Below are positions 19,082 to 30,795 of a stretch of DNA of 64,000 nt, piece by piece; position 1 is the stretch's first letter, and every line of letters starts with the position of its first letter. Source of the stretch: Lachnospiraceae bacterium MD329 (lineage in GTDB: Bacteria; Bacillota; Clostridia; UBA1381); assembly GCA_010206265.1 (NCBI GenBank), contig VIQV01000023.1, positions 213,634 to 277,633 on the forward strand. The letters are read 5' to 3'. The notes under the pieces were generated by a model. That model ran no database searches and was not told the origin of the DNA. It worked only from the letters and a program-made list of their open reading frames with translations. The position numbers and the translations under genes are program-made.

Positions 19082-21427
19082 CTACCATATAACTACTCTG
19101 TCCTCAGGTTTTACATACATTCCGTCAGTTTCCGTTATGCCAAACGCATCATAAAATTCATCCTGATTTACAACCACTCTGTTTACACGTATTTTATCTG
19201 CGCAGTGAACATCAACACTTGCAAAATACTGCGACATTTCACGCGACATTGTAGACGCCCAGCATTCAGCCATACTCCTGTACAGCGTTTTATAGTCGGG
19301 ATTTTTAAGATTTGACGCAATTTCCGTAATGCAGGCTAAAGCTCCTTGGTCTGCTACATTTTCACTTAACGTAAGCGTACCGTTCATCGGTATCCCCGCA
19401 ACAGCCTCCTGTCCGTCATAAAACTTAACCATTTTATCGCATAAATTCTGAAATGCCGTATAATCCTCCTTTGTCCACCAATCGGTAGCATTTCCGTTTT
19501 CATCAAACTTTGCGCCGTTGTTATCAAATGCGTGAGTAATTTCGTGTGCAATTATATATCCTATACCGCCAAGATTCTGTTCATATGATGCGTTTACATC
19601 ATACATAGGCGGCTGAAGTATTGCCGCAGGAAAGGTTATATCGTTAGATGTAGGGCTATAGCAGGCATTTACCGTGAAAGGATACATAATCCATTCTGTT
19701 TTGTCAACCTCCGTGCCCTGAAGTTCTATCATTTTCTGCCTTGATACTTTCGCTTTGTTTATTATATTCTCAAAATAACTTCCTCCCTCTTTTACAGACC
19801 TGATTTCAACCTCGTCAAGCTCCGTTTCCCACGTATCCGGATAACCGATTTTAACTTTTATATTATTCAGCTTATTAATTGCTTTTTCTTTTGTTTCTTC
19901 GCTCATCCAGTCATTATTCGACAGACGTTCACGATAAACCGATATTATATCCTGTACCATTTTTTCAACATCTTCTTTGGCTTTCTCTGAAAAATATCTC
20001 TCTGCATACATTTCACCTATATATTCTCGCATCATACTCTGCACTTGTCCTGCCGCGCGTTCCTCATCTGTATAGTTTCCTTCAATCCCCATAAATTCCT
20101 GACTAAAAGTATCGGATGCATCAGAAAATTCACGATTAAACGCGCCTTTGTATGCGTTCAGAAGCACATATTTGCCATATGCTTTCAGAACCTCTATATT
20201 ATCATTATTAAAAAGACACGCAAATTCTTTTACAAGCCCTACATCAGCGACAGCAATTTTATCCTCTTTCTTTAATTTGCTTTCCTCAAATACTTTATCT
20301 ATATCTACATTCGAAAAAATCTCTTTGATTTCATCTATTGTAAACAAGTTATACATTTTATCAACATTACTGTAATCCTCAGGATTAAGCATTTTTGAAG
20401 CAAGCTTTTTTTCAAATTCACAGCATTGAACTGCCATATTCTCGGCATATTCATCTGATTCACCGCTTAAAGCAAATAAAGTCTTAATGTATTTTAAATA
20501 GGAGTTTTTCTGCGCCTCTGTTCCGTTCTCATAAAAATCTTTTGACATCTCAGGAACGCTTGTGCCAAAATACAGCATATATTTTGTACTGTCCTTATAA
20601 TCAATCGTAAGATTGAATCCCATATATAATAAAGAGCTTATTTCATCAAGCACAACACTCTGAGCATTTAGCAAATCCTCGGTTGTCTGTGCCTGACTTA
20701 TCAGGTCAAGATACTTTTTTATTGGTGTAATACCTGCCTTATTCCTCGCCTCCATATCCAGAAAGTTATTGTAAACATCTGCAATTTTCTGTTCCTTTGT
20801 TCCTTTTTCGTGAGGCTTTGAAATTATTTCTTTTATAATTTCACCGACTTTTTCATCTGATTCGTCTGACAAATCATAAAGAGTTCCTGCCGCAGTACGT
20901 CCGGGTTTTATTTCAAGCGAATTAAGAGCGTCTTTATTTACCGCGGCATAAAAATCGTCGCGTTCATTTGTACCGAACAATGAATATACACGCTCAATAA
21001 ACAGCTCCATCTGCCGCTTTGTTACAAGCTCGTCAGGCGAAAAAACACCCTCGCCCGTTCCTGCGGCAATTCCTGCATTAAACACTTCTGAAAGCTCTGT
21101 TTCTGCCCATTCGGGAATATCTGTAAATTCTTCTGTGAGGATAGCAACTCTTTTATTGTGTCCCACAGGTTCAGGCAGTTCTCCAAATGCCCGTTTCAGC
21201 ATTACAAGCGCTTCTGCGCGCGTAACAGTCTTTCCCTCATACAATCCTCCGTCCTCATATCCCTGTATAATATCCGTAAGCTTAATGTCTGAATTGTAAT
21301 CGTCTGCCGCCGTTAAAAGCATTTGCGCCGTTTCTCCTCGTGTTATACTATTATCCTCCGCAAATACAGGTATATTAGTCAACATTGACAGCACTAATGC
21401 CGCCGCAAAAATCTTTTTTATTTTCAT
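19082..21427 (-). CDS. Secreted M13 (neprilysin/PepO) metallopeptidase with N-terminal SLH domains
   Basis: The protein has 781 residues: signal peptide 1-23, two or so SLH repeats (about 25-155: 'VTRAEALVMLKRAFGELPEP', 'FTDIPEW', 'AGTGEGVFSPDELVTKRQ'), then the M13 peptidase. The zinc site is IIAHEITHAFDNNGAKFD near residue 625 (HExxH) with the third ligand in SENVADQGAL. The C-terminus RVNRVVVNQDEFYDAFG...VIW is the M13 hallmark. The SLH part should bind the wall or S-layer, placing the peptidase on the surface. M13 enzymes cut short peptides; the substrate here is unknown. It is monocistronic. Confidence 0.93.
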   Translation of the reverse strand: MKIKKIFAAALVLSMLTNIPVFAEDNSITRGETAQMLLTAADDYNSDIKLTDIIQGYEDGGLYEGKTVTRAEALVMLKRAFGELPEPVGHNKRVAILTEEFTDIPEWAETELSEVFNAGIAAGTGEGVFSPDELVTKRQMELFIERVYSLFGTNERDDFYAAVNKDALNSLEIKPGRTAAGTLYDLSDESDEKVGEIIKEIISKPHEKGTKEQKIADVYNNFLDMEARNKAGITPIKKYLDLISQAQTTEDLLNAQSVVLDEISSLLYMGFNLTIDYKDSTKYMLYFGTSVPEMSKDFYENGTEAQKNSYLKYIKTLFALSGESDEYAENMAVQCCEFEKKLASKMLNPEDYSNVDKMYNLFTIDEIKEIFSNVDIDKVFEESKLKKEDKIAVADVGLVKEFACLFNNDNIEVLKAYGKYVLLNAYKGAFNREFSDASDTFSQEFMGIEGNYTDEERAAGQVQSMMREYIGEMYAERYFSEKAKEDVEKMVQDIISVYRERLSNNDWMSEETKEKAINKLNNIKVKIGYPDTWETELDEVEIRSVKEGGSYFENIINKAKVSRQKMIELQGTEVDKTEWIMYPFTVNACYSPTSNDITFPAAILQPPMYDVNASYEQNLGGIGYIIAHEITHAFDNNGAKFDENGNATDWWTKEDYTAFQNLCDKMVKFYDGQEAVAGIPMNGTLTLSENVADQGALACITEIASNLKNPDYKTLYRSMAECWASTMSREMSQYFASVDVHCADKIRVNRVVVNQDEFYDAFGITETDGMYVKPEDRVVIW

Positions 21428-21456
21428 AGCTCTTCTCCTTTTTATGTAGTAATTTA

Positions 21457-21485
21457 ATTTTAGTATTGTGATTTTGAAATGTCAA
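21457..21485 (-). promoter_or_regulatory. Promoter of the SLH-M13 peptidase gene
   Basis: TTGACA and TAAAAT with a 17-base spacer on the minus strand, 30 bases before the ATG at 21427. Confidence 0.75.
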
Positions 21486-21535
21486 TATACATAGGATAAA
21501 ATTTATAAAAATTTAAGATATAATTGATTTATAAC

Positions 21536-21563
21536 AAAAGCCTGTGCTTACACACAGGTTTTT
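21536..21563 (-). terminator. Terminator after the DUF3795 gene
   Basis: CCTGTG / CACAGG hairpin extended by A and T runs just beyond the stop at 21568. Confidence 0.75.
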
Positions 21564-21567
21564 ATTT

Positions 21568-21819
21568 TTACTTTTCCATTATTGTTTTTAAGTTGTCTAT
21601 TCTTTCAGGGTTGTCCTTCAACGCCCATTCTTTCAGCATATTACAAGGAAAACTGTCACACTGTCCGCAATGCTCGTTTTGTTTGCCGTCACAGCAAGCG
21701 TACAGGTCACAGTCACCCCAAAATACTGTTCCTTTAATATTTTTGCACCCTCCGCAATTCTGCTCCTCCTTATATTTGCACGAATCACAGTCAATTCCGC
21801 ATACGCTGTAATTAGCCAT
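21568..21819 (-). CDS. DUF3795-type cysteine-rich small protein
   Basis: I start at the ATG at 21819 (83 residues) because GGAGGT lies seven bases upstream; the frame runs on to 21846 without a better site. The protein holds CGIDCDSCKYKEEQNCGGC, then CDLYACC and HCGQCDSFPC, a pattern of paired cysteines typical of DUF3795 proteins and probably metal- or Fe-S-binding. It overlaps the end of the preceding gene by eight bases, so the two are translationally coupled. Function is unknown. Confidence 0.75.
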   Translation of the reverse strand: MANYSVCGIDCDSCKYKEEQNCGGCKNIKGTVFWGDCDLYACCDGKQNEHCGQCDSFPCNMLKEWALKDNPERIDNLKTIMEK

Positions 21820-22273
21820 CGTATGTACCTCCGTTTTTGATTTCATTTTTAATTAATTCCATAATATAGGGATTGTTTTCTTCACTTAACGGGAGAAAAC
21901 AAACTGCATATTTACACTTTTTATATTGTCCTCCGTCAAGAATAAAGTTATATCCTTCTTCGCATTTTGAACTGCAGCTTTTGCAGTCCGAAGATTTTTT
22001 TATATCCTCTTTCATTTTTTTCGGTAAAGTATTAAGAAAATCCTGATACTTCGCAATATTTTTAGCATAAATTCGTATTTTAATCCCTGTTTTTCTGTGT
22101 ACAAAATTTACAAGAGCCTTTTTATTCAGTTTGTAAGAAACTGCATATCCGCTTTTTGCCTCTTTAATATCACATTTGCAGCCTGCTTCCATAAGATATG
22201 TATTTACTTCATTAATAAAATCTACCCATCTCTCATCTATACTATCTAAAAACAGCTTATATTTATCTTCCAT
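21812..22273 (-). CDS. Conserved hypothetical protein with C-terminal cysteine cluster
   Basis: The protein has 153 residues and I do not recognise its family with certainty. The first two thirds (YAVSYKLNKKALVNFVHRK, GIKIRIYAKN) resemble the small alpha/beta fold of DUF3788-like proteins. The last third has five cysteines in CKSCSSKCEEGYN and KKCKYAVCF. It sits upstream of and overlaps the DUF3795 gene, so the two probably act together. A ribosome site GGAGG precedes the ATG. Confidence 0.65.
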   Translation of the reverse strand: MEDKYKLFLDSIDERWVDFINEVNTYLMEAGCKCDIKEAKSGYAVSYKLNKKALVNFVHRKTGIKIRIYAKNIAKYQDFLNTLPKKMKEDIKKSSDCKSCSSKCEEGYNFILDGGQYKKCKYAVCFLPLSEENNPYIMELIKNEIKNGGTYDG

Positions 22274-22313
22274 AACAAAACCTCCTTTTATTATATTTTA
22301 TATAATCGGAGGT

Positions 22314-23171
22314 TCATTTGTCTTGTAAAAATGCGACATCTTTAAGCGCTTTTGTTTTTGCGTCTGTTATTGTCATAGAATGATATTTACGAAATTCCTT
22401 TAAAAGATGAGATTGGTCTGTATAACCGTATTTTTCAACTGCGTCCATAAAGTTAAATCCACGGTTAAAAAGCGTTTCCTGCCACAAGCATTGATAACGT
22501 ACAAGAGTCGAAAGACATTTCGGCGCAATACTCATATATTCACGAAATAACCTTTCAAGCTGTCTTTTACTTATATGTAAATCACGGGCTAAAAAATCAA
22601 TTTTCACATTCCCCTTTCGCTGTATCAACATATCAAGCGCAGTCAACACTGTCATATTCAACCGCTCAGAGTGAAGGTTTTTCAGCAGATAATCCTCGGC
22701 AATTTTTATTCTGTCAGCAATCGTTACAGTATCAAATAAACGCGGTTCTATCGCCTTCTTTAATTTCGGAAAATACTGTCCCACATCAAAAAAACCATTT
22801 TTTACACTTCTTATATCCTCCTCAGCAAAAACAATCGCACTCCAAGGATAAAACCGTATTCCAAACGCTGACACAAACCTGCCTTGTCTTTCCGTATAAT
22901 CAGATATAAAAGACGCGTCATCAATACCACAAAAACGATTTGATATTCTATTATCAGTATAATCAATATTAAATACTATATCCATACACGTATCGGGAAT
23001 TATCAGCCGACTGTTATTCCCTGTTTTTACGTACGGCTTTTTTGAACCCCAAAAGCACCGTATAAACGGCTTTAATGCGTCACACGGTGCTATTTCGGTA
23101 TGTTCTTCGGAATTTTCAAACGGCTGTGCGGTAATAGGCGTATATATTTTGTAAAAGTCAGGTATATTCAT
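22314..23171 (-). CDS. AraC-family regulator with DUF6597-type N-terminal domain
   Basis: I start at the ATG at 23171 (285 residues), one base after the tgt stop; a TTG three codons earlier overlaps tgt. The N-terminal half (LKPFIRCFWGS, LIIPDTCMDIVFNID, FGIRFYPWSA) is the DUF6597 sensor-like domain found in many AraC regulators. The C-terminal half (about 180-280) is the AraC helix-turn-helix pair (FLARDLHISKRQLERLFREY and GYTDQSHLLKEFRKYH). It has no obvious ribosome site and is probably coupled to tgt. Targets are unknown. Confidence 0.85.
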   Translation of the reverse strand: MNIPDFYKIYTPITAQPFENSEEHTEIAPCDALKPFIRCFWGSKKPYVKTGNNSRLIIPDTCMDIVFNIDYTDNRISNRFCGIDDASFISDYTERQGRFVSAFGIRFYPWSAIVFAEEDIRSVKNGFFDVGQYFPKLKKAIEPRLFDTVTIADRIKIAEDYLLKNLHSERLNMTVLTALDMLIQRKGNVKIDFLARDLHISKRQLERLFREYMSIAPKCLSTLVRYQCLWQETLFNRGFNFMDAVEKYGYTDQSHLLKEFRKYHSMTITDAKTKALKDVAFLQDK

Positions 23172-23172
23172 T

Positions 23173-24318
<1,146 letters not shown>

Positions 24319-24322
24319 CTAT

Positions 24323-25348
24323 TTAATAAATATACATTGCGTCCCCAAAGGAAAAAAATCTGTACTTTTCCTTTACTGCCTCTTTATATGCCGACAAAAC
24401 ATTCTCACGTCCTGCAAGCGCGGACACAAGCATTACAAGTGTTGATTCCGGCAGGTGAAAATTTGTAATAAGTGCGTCGATAACGTGAAACTCTTTTCCG
24501 GGATATATGAATATATCAGTCCAGCCTGTAGATGGGGTAAGAGGCAAACCGTTAAGCCCTGCTGTTTCAAGAACCCGCGTTGCAGTTGTGCCTACCGAAA
24601 CTATTCTGTTCCCTTCCGCCTTTGTTTTATTCACCAAATCCGCTGTTTCCTTACTGAGTATATAAAACTCAGAATGCATTTTATGGTCAAGAATATCCTC
24701 TGCTTTTACAGGTCTGAACGTACCCAGACCGACGTGCAATGTTACATATCCAACATTTACACCCTTCTTCTTTATCTTTTCTAAAAGTTCATTTGTAAAA
24801 TGCAGTCCGGCAGTAGGCGCCGCTGCAGAGCCCGGATTTTTTGCATATACAGTCTGGTATCTGTCCTTATCTTCAAGTTTTTTAGTTATATAAGGCGGCA
24901 GAGGCATTTCTCCAAGGCGGTCAAGCACCTCTTCAAACACACCCTCATATTCAAACCGTACAAGACGATTACCGTCATTTATAATATCTATAATTTCTGC
25001 TTTCAGTTCGCCGTTGCCAAACAAAAACCGCGCTCCTACTTTTGCTTTTCTGCCCGGTCGGAGTATTACCTCCCAGACATTTAACGTGTGTTTATGTAAA
25101 AGCAAAAATTCTATAGCCGCTCCCGTACCTTCTTTCACTCCGTATAATCTGGCAGGAAGTACCTTTGTATCGTTTAAAATAAGCGCATCTCCCTCATTAA
25201 GCTCGTCCAAAATATCATAAAAATGCTTATGCCCCACTTCTCCGGTAGACTTATTTAACGTCATAAGACGTGACGCGCTCCTGTCCTTCAACGGTTCCTG
25301 CGCTATAAGCTCCTCTGGCAGTTCATAATAAAAATCAGATGTTTTCAA
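24323..25348 (-). CDS. queA: S-adenosylmethionine:tRNA ribosyltransferase-isomerase
   Basis: I place the start at a TTG at 25348 (341 residues, matching the family length) because GAGGTAA precedes it and the sequence then reads [20 protein letters not shown], the canonical QueA N-terminus. Other motifs: [37 protein letters not shown] and [15 protein letters not shown]. It converts preQ1-tRNA to epoxyqueuosine-tRNA. It forms a pair with tgt. Confidence 0.97.
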   Translation of the reverse strand: MKTSDFYYELPEELIAQEPLKDRSASRLMTLNKSTGEVGHKHFYDILDELNEGDALILNDTKVLPARLYGVKEGTGAAIEFLLLHKHTLNVWEVILRPGRKAKVGARFLFGNGELKAEIIDIINDGNRLVRFEYEGVFEEVLDRLGEMPLPPYITKKLEDKDRYQTVYAKNPGSAAAPTAGLHFTNELLEKIKKKGVNVGYVTLHVGLGTFRPVKAEDILDHKMHSEFYILSKETADLVNKTKAEGNRIVSVGTTATRVLETAGLNGLPLTPSTGWTDIFIYPGKEFHVIDALITNFHLPESTLVMLVSALAGRENVLSAYKEAVKEKYRFFSFGDAMYIY

Positions 25349-25390
25349 TGTAATTACCTCATTTTTCTGTAATGTATATTTAGTATACCA

Positions 25391-25429
25391 AAAAAATAAG
25401 GCTATTGCAACAGTTTGCAACAACCTTAT
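25391..25429 (-). terminator. Terminator of the ruvA-ruvB-amidase operon
   Basis: A long, slightly imperfect hairpin (ATAAGG...CCTTAT with an inner TATTGCAA / TTGCAACA stem) right after the amidase stop, followed on the minus strand by seven T residues. Confidence 0.85.
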
Positions 25430-25434
25430 CATTT

Positions 25435-26973
25435 TTAGTTTGGAATTTCAATATCTCTAAGTGTTATCATTATTCCCTCGGCAATACCCTGAGCAGCTTT
25501 CTGCTGATATTCATCAGTCGTCATATTATACACCTCTTCAGGATTGCTTATAAATCCGACTTCCGCTAATGCTGCAGGCATATTACAGCGTTTTGTAACC
25601 GCGTGTTCCGCAGTTTTAACACCTCTGTTGGTTGAATTCATATAATACAACATTCTATTTAAAATGTTCTTTGCAAGCTTTTCACTTGTTGTACCGTATG
25701 TGTCACCGTTATTTGACTCGGCATAAAATACCTCTGTACCATTTGCATCCGTTGCCTCTGCTGAATTGATATGTATACTTACAAAAACTGCTGCATTTTC
25801 CTCATTTGCCTGAGTAGGACGTTCAACAAGTGACGGAAGTGTATCACCTGTACGAGTCATCGAAACTGTATAGCCGGCATTTTCAAGAATTGTCTTAACT
25901 CTGTTTGTAATTTGAAGTGTAAGCGTTTTTTCAAGCACTGCATTACCGCCCATATAGCCTACCGCTCCCGAATCACTTCCCCCGTGACCTGCGTCAAGCA
26001 CTATCAGCTTTGTTCCAGCCGGTCGGGCAGGTTTTGAAGGCTTAGCCGTCGGTTTTGCTGTAACTATCGGAGCAGGAGTTGCTGCCGGAATCTTTCTGGT
26101 TGTCACTTCAATCGTCAATTCATTAGGTGCGGTCTGAGTTACACTGTAATTTCTTAAATTTGTAACATCTATTACCACTCTTGCACGCTCATCATTATCT
26201 CCAAGGCGTACAGCGCTTACTCCGCATTCATTTATTGCAACGTTTTCCGGAACACCGTTAAGCTTTAATGCAGGTAAATCTACCACAATTCTTTCAGGCG
26301 CTTTAAGCTCAAAATCAGAATAACTGTTAATTTCCTCACTTGCCTGCACCGTAACATTTACTTTATTGTCACCAGCCACATCATACGAAATACCTGTAAG
26401 ATATGACTGAACCACAGGAGGCTCATATACAGGCTCATCATCAATTACAGGTTCTTCGCTGCCTGTTATATTTTCATAATCCTCTGAATCAATGATGATA
26501 GCACCGCCGTTTGAGTCAAACTCAACATCAAGACCAATATTTTCACTGATAAATCTTACGGGTACCATTGTTTTTGTTTCACCGCCAACCTTTGAAATCA
26601 GCTTCGGTACAACATTATCAGGAATATTTGTCTTATCACCGTTTATATAGGCAATATTATCATTAATTTTAAGTTCAACGTACGAATCATCGCTGTAAAC
26701 CTCAATCGTCTGAGTGTCGTTTATGTAATTTACCGTTGCGCCTACTTCCTCAAATATTTCACGAACAGGCACAAGTGCTCTGTCGTTAAAAATAATCGGC
26801 GACAGCGGCGGGTCAAGCAATTGATTGTTTACCACAAGCGAATATACCTCGCCGTTATATTCGTGAGTTCCGCCATCGTATTCAAGTATCATACTTTCGG
26901 CTGCCGTTGCAAGCGTCAGGCTGCAAAACAAAAATACTGCCGTCGCTATAATTGATATTCCTATTTTTCTCAT
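25435..26973 (-). CDS. Secreted N-acetylmuramoyl-L-alanine amidase with stalk and AMIN domains
   Basis: I choose the ATG at 26973 (512 residues, [14 protein letters not shown]), best placed for the AAGGAG site; the frame can begin four codons earlier. After a signal peptide there is a copper-amine-oxidase-N-like stalk (about 30-165: [38 protein letters not shown]), an AMIN domain (about 195-285), a Pro/Ala/Lys linker, and a zinc-dependent Amidase_3 domain (about 320-508: [47 protein letters not shown]). It cleaves the stem peptide from muramic acid in peptidoglycan. It is 37 bases after ruvB. Confidence 0.93.
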   Translation of the reverse strand: MRKIGISIIATAVFLFCSLTLATAAESMILEYDGGTHEYNGEVYSLVVNNQLLDPPLSPIIFNDRALVPVREIFEEVGATVNYINDTQTIEVYSDDSYVELKINDNIAYINGDKTNIPDNVVPKLISKVGGETKTMVPVRFISENIGLDVEFDSNGGAIIIDSEDYENITGSEEPVIDDEPVYEPPVVQSYLTGISYDVAGDNKVNVTVQASEEINSYSDFELKAPERIVVDLPALKLNGVPENVAINECGVSAVRLGDNDERARVVIDVTNLRNYSVTQTAPNELTIEVTTRKIPAATPAPIVTAKPTAKPSKPARPAGTKLIVLDAGHGGSDSGAVGYMGGNAVLEKTLTLQITNRVKTILENAGYTVSMTRTGDTLPSLVERPTQANEENAAVFVSIHINSAEATDANGTEVFYAESNNGDTYGTTSEKLAKNILNRMLYYMNSTNRGVKTAEHAVTKRCNMPAALAEVGFISNPEEVYNMTTDEYQQKAAQGIAEGIMITLRDIEIPN

Positions 26974-27009
26974 TTTGCACATCACTCCTTATTTATCCTC
27001 TTTATATAA

Positions 27010-28017
27010 TCATTCCGCAAAAGGTATGTCGAAATGGTCATAGGCTAATTTTGTAGCTATTCTGCCTCGCGGTGTTCTTGATATAAAACCAAGCTGCAGC
27101 AGATACGGTTCATACACGTCCTCAATTGTGTTCGGCTCCTCGCCTATCGTTGCCGCAAGCGTATCCAGTCCTACAGGACCTCCGCCGAAATTCTCAATCA
27201 TCGTCTTTATCATACGGCTGTCTATAATATCAAGCCCAAGTTCGTCAACTTCCATATTTCCCAATGCCTCGGCGGCAACCTTATAAGTAATTTTACCGTC
27301 GTGCATAACCTGTGCGAAATCACGAACACGTTTCAAAAACCTGTTTGCAATTCTCGGAGTACCTCGTGAACGAGAGGCAATTTCCGCCGCGCCTTCGTCG
27401 TCTATTTCGACTCCTAAAAGTCCTGCGCTGCGCTTTACGATTTCCTGTAGTTCTTCAACCGTATAAAGCTCCAGACGGCTTATAACTCCGAAACGGTCAC
27501 GCAAGGGTGCCGTCAGAAGTCCCGCTCGCGTCGTCGCTCCTATAAGCGTGAACTTAGGAAGGTCAATTCTTATTGATTTTGCCGCAGGTCCTTTTCCTAT
27601 TATTATGTCAAGCGCATAATCCTCCATTGCAGGATACAATATCTCTTCAACTGTCCTTGACATACGGTGTATTTCATCTATGAACAAAATATCGTGTTCT
27701 GAAAGGTTTGTAAGTATTGCGGCAAGGTCACCTGCTTTTTCAATTGCAGGTCCTGACGTAATTCTTATATTAACGCCCATTTCATTGGCGATAATGCTTG
27801 CAAGCGTTGTTTTTCCCAAACCCGGAGGTCCATACAATAAAACGTGGTCAAGCGCCTCGTGCCTATCAATCGCAGCCTGTATGTACACCCGAAGATTTCC
27901 CTTCGCTTTCTCCTGTCCGATATATTCCGAAAGATTTCTCGGACGTAAGCCGTATTCAATTTCAGTGTCTTCACTTATAAAATCACTTGTGACAAATCTT
28001 TCGTCCTCATCAAACAA
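27010..28017 (-). CDS. ruvB: Holliday junction branch migration ATPase RuvB
   Basis: The 335-residue AAA+ motor has Walker [12 protein letters not shown], Walker B LFIDEIHR, sensor 1 LIGATTRAG and the winged-helix C-terminus ([15 protein letters not shown]). It drives branch migration of four-way junctions together with RuvA, encoded 17 bases upstream. Confidence 0.99.
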   Translation of the reverse strand: MFDEDERFVTSDFISEDTEIEYGLRPRNLSEYIGQEKAKGNLRVYIQAAIDRHEALDHVLLYGPPGLGKTTLASIIANEMGVNIRITSGPAIEKAGDLAAILTNLSEHDILFIDEIHRMSRTVEEILYPAMEDYALDIIIGKGPAAKSIRIDLPKFTLIGATTRAGLLTAPLRDRFGVISRLELYTVEELQEIVKRSAGLLGVEIDDEGAAEIASRSRGTPRIANRFLKRVRDFAQVMHDGKITYKVAAEALGNMEVDELGLDIIDSRMIKTMIENFGGGPVGLDTLAATIGEEPNTIEDVYEPYLLQLGFISRTPRGRIATKLAYDHFDIPFAE

Positions 28018-28034
28018 TGATGTTTCCTCCTAAT

Positions 28035-28622
28035 TTACAAAAGGCTGGATAATGCCTTCTTTATTATATCTTCTACTTCCATTGAGGCGTCGACCTTACT
28101 TACCGCTTTCTGAGCGTCCGACGGACTATATCCCAGAACCACAAGCGCGCTCACTGCCTCACTTCTGTTATCCGACGCGTCAAACGCAACCGTTTCATCT
28201 CCGTCGAGCCCCAGTTCTTCGGTTTTCAGCTTATCCTTCAATTCAAGAATTACACGCTGTGCAAGCTTTGGTCCAACACCCGACGCCTTGGTAATTGTTT
28301 TAATATCATTTGTTACTACTGCAACCGCAAACTTTGCAGGCGTTGCAACAGATAATATTGAAAGCGCCGCCTTAGGACCTACTCCCGACACTGAGATTAA
28401 ATGAATAAACATATTCTTCTCTTCCTGCGTCGAAAATCCGTAAAGCTCCATTGCGTCCTCCCGAACATTAAGATAAGTATATACAGTAACTTCTCTGCCT
28501 GTGCTGTCCAGATTATTTAACGTTGTCAGTGAAGTATTTATCATATACCCTACACCGTTAGCGTCAACAACTATGTAATTTTCACTTTTTTGTACCAAAG
28601 TACCCTTTATATAGTAATACAT
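28035..28622 (-). CDS. ruvA: Holliday junction-binding protein RuvA
   Basis: I start at the ATG at 28622 (195 residues, MYYYIKGTLV) with GAGGT eight bases upstream; the longer frame is promoter-proximal leader. Motifs are VGYMINTSLTTL, two helix-hairpin-helix segments (HLISVSGVGPKAALSIL, TKASGVGPKLAQRVILELKDK) and the C-terminal RuvB-binding domain. It is the first gene of ruvA-ruvB-amidase. Confidence 0.98.
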   Translation of the reverse strand: MYYYIKGTLVQKSENYIVVDANGVGYMINTSLTTLNNLDSTGREVTVYTYLNVREDAMELYGFSTQEEKNMFIHLISVSGVGPKAALSILSVATPAKFAVAVVTNDIKTITKASGVGPKLAQRVILELKDKLKTEELGLDGDETVAFDASDNRSEAVSALVVLGYSPSDAQKAVSKVDASMEVEDIIKKALSSLL

Positions 28623-28643
28623 TTTTATCAACCTCGCAGGTAT

Positions 28644-28672
28644 ATAATACATTATTATTACAATTATGTCAA
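28644..28672 (-). promoter_or_regulatory. Promoter of the ruvA-ruvB-amidase operon
   Basis: TTGACA and TATTAT with a 17-base spacer on the minus strand, 22 bases before the ruvA ATG. The remaining sequence up to the ruvC stop at 28904 is AT-rich and I see no gene in it. Confidence 0.8.
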
Positions 28673-28903
28673 CCTGTCAAATGTTACAAATTTATTAAAT
28701 ATTTTAGTTTATTTAAATATTTGTTTAAAAATACTTTGTTTTGTATGTGCTATTTTGCCATATATCTCCGTATATCTATTACTATTTTTGTATTATTATT
28801 CTAAAATTCTTATATTTCAGTAATTTTTCATAATTGTTACATTGTTGTTACAAGAACCACTATATATTGTGTTAATTCGCTTTTTGCTACAATATATCGA
28901 CCG

Positions 28904-29407
28904 TTATTTTACATTGTTAATTCCAAACATATTATTCATTTTATTAGAATGGGCGTGACATATTGCAATTGCAAGAGCGTCGGCTGCGTCATCAGGCTTT
29001 GGTATTGCATTTAAACCCAGAAGCATTTTTACCATAGTCTGTATCTGTTTTTTGTCCGCACGTCCATAACCTGTAACCGACTGTTTTACCTGTAACGGCG
29101 TATATTCGCAAATAGGAATATTTCGGTTCGACACTGCAACAAGCAATACTCCTCTTGCCTGCGCTACGTTAATTGCAGTTTTCTGGTTTGAGTTAAAAAA
29201 CAATTCCTCAATCGCCACTGCGTCTGGATTATATTTATCAAGATACATATTCATTTCTTGATATATTTTCTTTAAACGCTCTGTTGTAGCCATACCCGCA
29301 GGAGTAGTTATTGCGTTGTATTCAAGCGTTCTGAATTTGTTTCCGACATATTCAACCACTCCTATTCCTACTATTGCATAACCCGGGTCTATACCTATTA
29401 TAATCAT
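28904..29407 (-). CDS. ruvC: Holliday junction resolvase RuvC
   Basis: The 167-residue protein starts at the ATG at 29407 ([16 protein letters not shown]), which fits the family length; the frame upstream overlaps the argG leader. Catalytic acidic residues are in IGIDPG, IEELFF and the [11 protein letters not shown]-terminal motif. It cuts Holliday junctions made by RuvAB. It is separated from ruvA by a 281-base AT-rich gap and is divergent from argG. Confidence 0.97.
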   Translation of the reverse strand: MIIIGIDPGYAIVGIGVVEYVGNKFRTLEYNAITTPAGMATTERLKKIYQEMNMYLDKYNPDAVAIEELFFNSNQKTAINVAQARGVLLVAVSNRNIPICEYTPLQVKQSVTGYGRADKKQIQTMVKMLLGLNAIPKPDDAADALAIAICHAHSNKMNNMFGINNVK

Positions 29408-29444
29408 AACTCTGTTTTCTCCTCTATTTTCGTCAAAATTGCTA

Positions 29445-29481
29445 TTGAATATATATTGTATATGTTGTATAATATACAATA
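29445..29481 (+). promoter_or_regulatory. argG promoter with overlapping palindrome (possible ArgR operator)
   Basis: TTGAAT (29445-29450) and TATAAT (29468-29473) are 17 bases apart. A perfect 10-bp inverted repeat (TATTGTATAT at 29454-29463 and its complement at 29472-29481) covers the spacer and -10 box. The AT-rich TGTAT-type arms resemble ARG boxes, so repression by ArgR is a reasonable inference. Confidence 0.6.
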
Positions 29482-29522
29482 TACAAATTACATTTTATAA
29501 TATTTTAGGAGGAATTGCAACT

Positions 29523-30743
29523 ATGTCAAAGGAAAAAGTTGTTCTTGCCTATTCGGGCGGACTTGATACTTCAATCATTATTCCCTGGCTGAAGGAGAAT
29601 TACGACTATGACGTAATCGCTGTATGCGGTGACGTCGGACAAGGTAAGGAAACTGACGGTCTTGAGGAAAGAGCAAAGAAAGCAGGCGCGTCAAAGCTTT
29701 ATATTGCAGATTTAAGAGATGAATATGTTAAAGACTACATATTCCCTACTCTTAAAGCAGGCGCTGTATACGAGGGTAAATATCTGTTGGGTACTTCCCA
29801 CGCAAGACCTATTATAGCAAAAAAACTTGTTGAAATAGCTCACAAGGAAGGCGCTGTAGCAATTTGTCACGGCGCTACGGGTAAAGGCAACGACCAGGTA
29901 CGTTTTGAACTTGGTATTAAAGCTCTTGACCCGTCGTTAAAAATTATTGCTCCGTGGAGAATATGGGATATTAAATCACGTGAGGACGCTGTTGATTATG
30001 CAGAGGCTCACAATATAGAAATACCTGTAACAAAAAAAGACCTTTATTCTCGTGACAGAAATATCTGGCACATCAGCCACGAAGGTATGGATTTGGAGGA
30101 CCCTGCAAACGAGCCGCAGCTTGACAGTCTGCTAAAACTCGGTGTATCGCCTGAAAAAGCTCCAAATGAACCAAAATATATTACTATCGGTTTTGAAAAG
30201 GGCGAGCCTGTTTCTATAGACGGTAAAAAGTATGACCCTCGTCCTCTTGTTGAAGAACTTAACAGAATAGGCGGCGCTTACGGCGTTGGTATTGCTGATA
30301 TAGTCGAGGACAGACTTGTTGGTATGAAATCAAGAGGAGTTTATGAAACTCCGGGCGGAACGATTCTTTACACTGCTATTCAGGAACTTGAATTTCTATG
30401 TCTTGACCGTGATACTCAGGCATTTAAGCGTCAGTCTGCAATTAAATTTGCTGAACTCGTTTATGACGGCAAATGGTTTACACCACTCCGCGAATCAATG
30501 TCAGCTATGTTTGACGTAATGGACGAAACCGTTACCGGCGAAGTAAGATTAAAGCTGTACAAGGGCAGTGTTACTCCTGCAGGTACAAAATCACCTTACT
30601 CACTTTATAACGAGGATATTGCTTCATTTGGTGACAGCCACGAGCTTTACAGTCACAAGGACAGCGCAGGATTTATTAATCTGTTCGGTCTGCCGCTAAA
30701 GGTTCGCGCAATGATGAAGAAAAAGAACGGTTTGGATAAATAA
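29523..30743 (+). CDS. argG: Argininosuccinate synthase
   Basis: I start at the ATG at 29523 (406 residues, [17 protein letters not shown]) behind a strong TAGGAGG site; the frame upstream is promoter. The N-terminal PP-loop [22 protein letters not shown] and the C-terminal tetramerisation region match ArgG. It joins citrulline and aspartate using ATP in arginine synthesis. It is monocistronic; argH, its usual partner, is not adjacent. Confidence 0.98.
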   Translation: MSKEKVVLAYSGGLDTSIIIPWLKENYDYDVIAVCGDVGQGKETDGLEERAKKAGASKLYIADLRDEYVKDYIFPTLKAGAVYEGKYLLGTSHARPIIAKKLVEIAHKEGAVAICHGATGKGNDQVRFELGIKALDPSLKIIAPWRIWDIKSREDAVDYAEAHNIEIPVTKKDLYSRDRNIWHISHEGMDLEDPANEPQLDSLLKLGVSPEKAPNEPKYITIGFEKGEPVSIDGKKYDPRPLVEELNRIGGAYGVGIADIVEDRLVGMKSRGVYETPGGTILYTAIQELEFLCLDRDTQAFKRQSAIKFAELVYDGKWFTPLRESMSAMFDVMDETVTGEVRLKLYKGSVTPAGTKSPYSLYNEDIASFGDSHELYSHKDSAGFINLFGLPLKVRAMMKKKNGLDK

Positions 30744-30753
30744 AATCTTAAAC

Positions 30754-30791
30754 AAAAAAACTCTTATTCCGTAAAGGTTTAAGAGTTTTTT
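30754..30791. terminator. Bidirectional terminator between argG and the AAA gene
   Basis: AAAAAACTCTTA and TAAGAGTTTTTT arms flank a loop of about 13 bases between two convergent genes. Confidence 0.85.
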
Positions 30792-30795
30792 CTAT

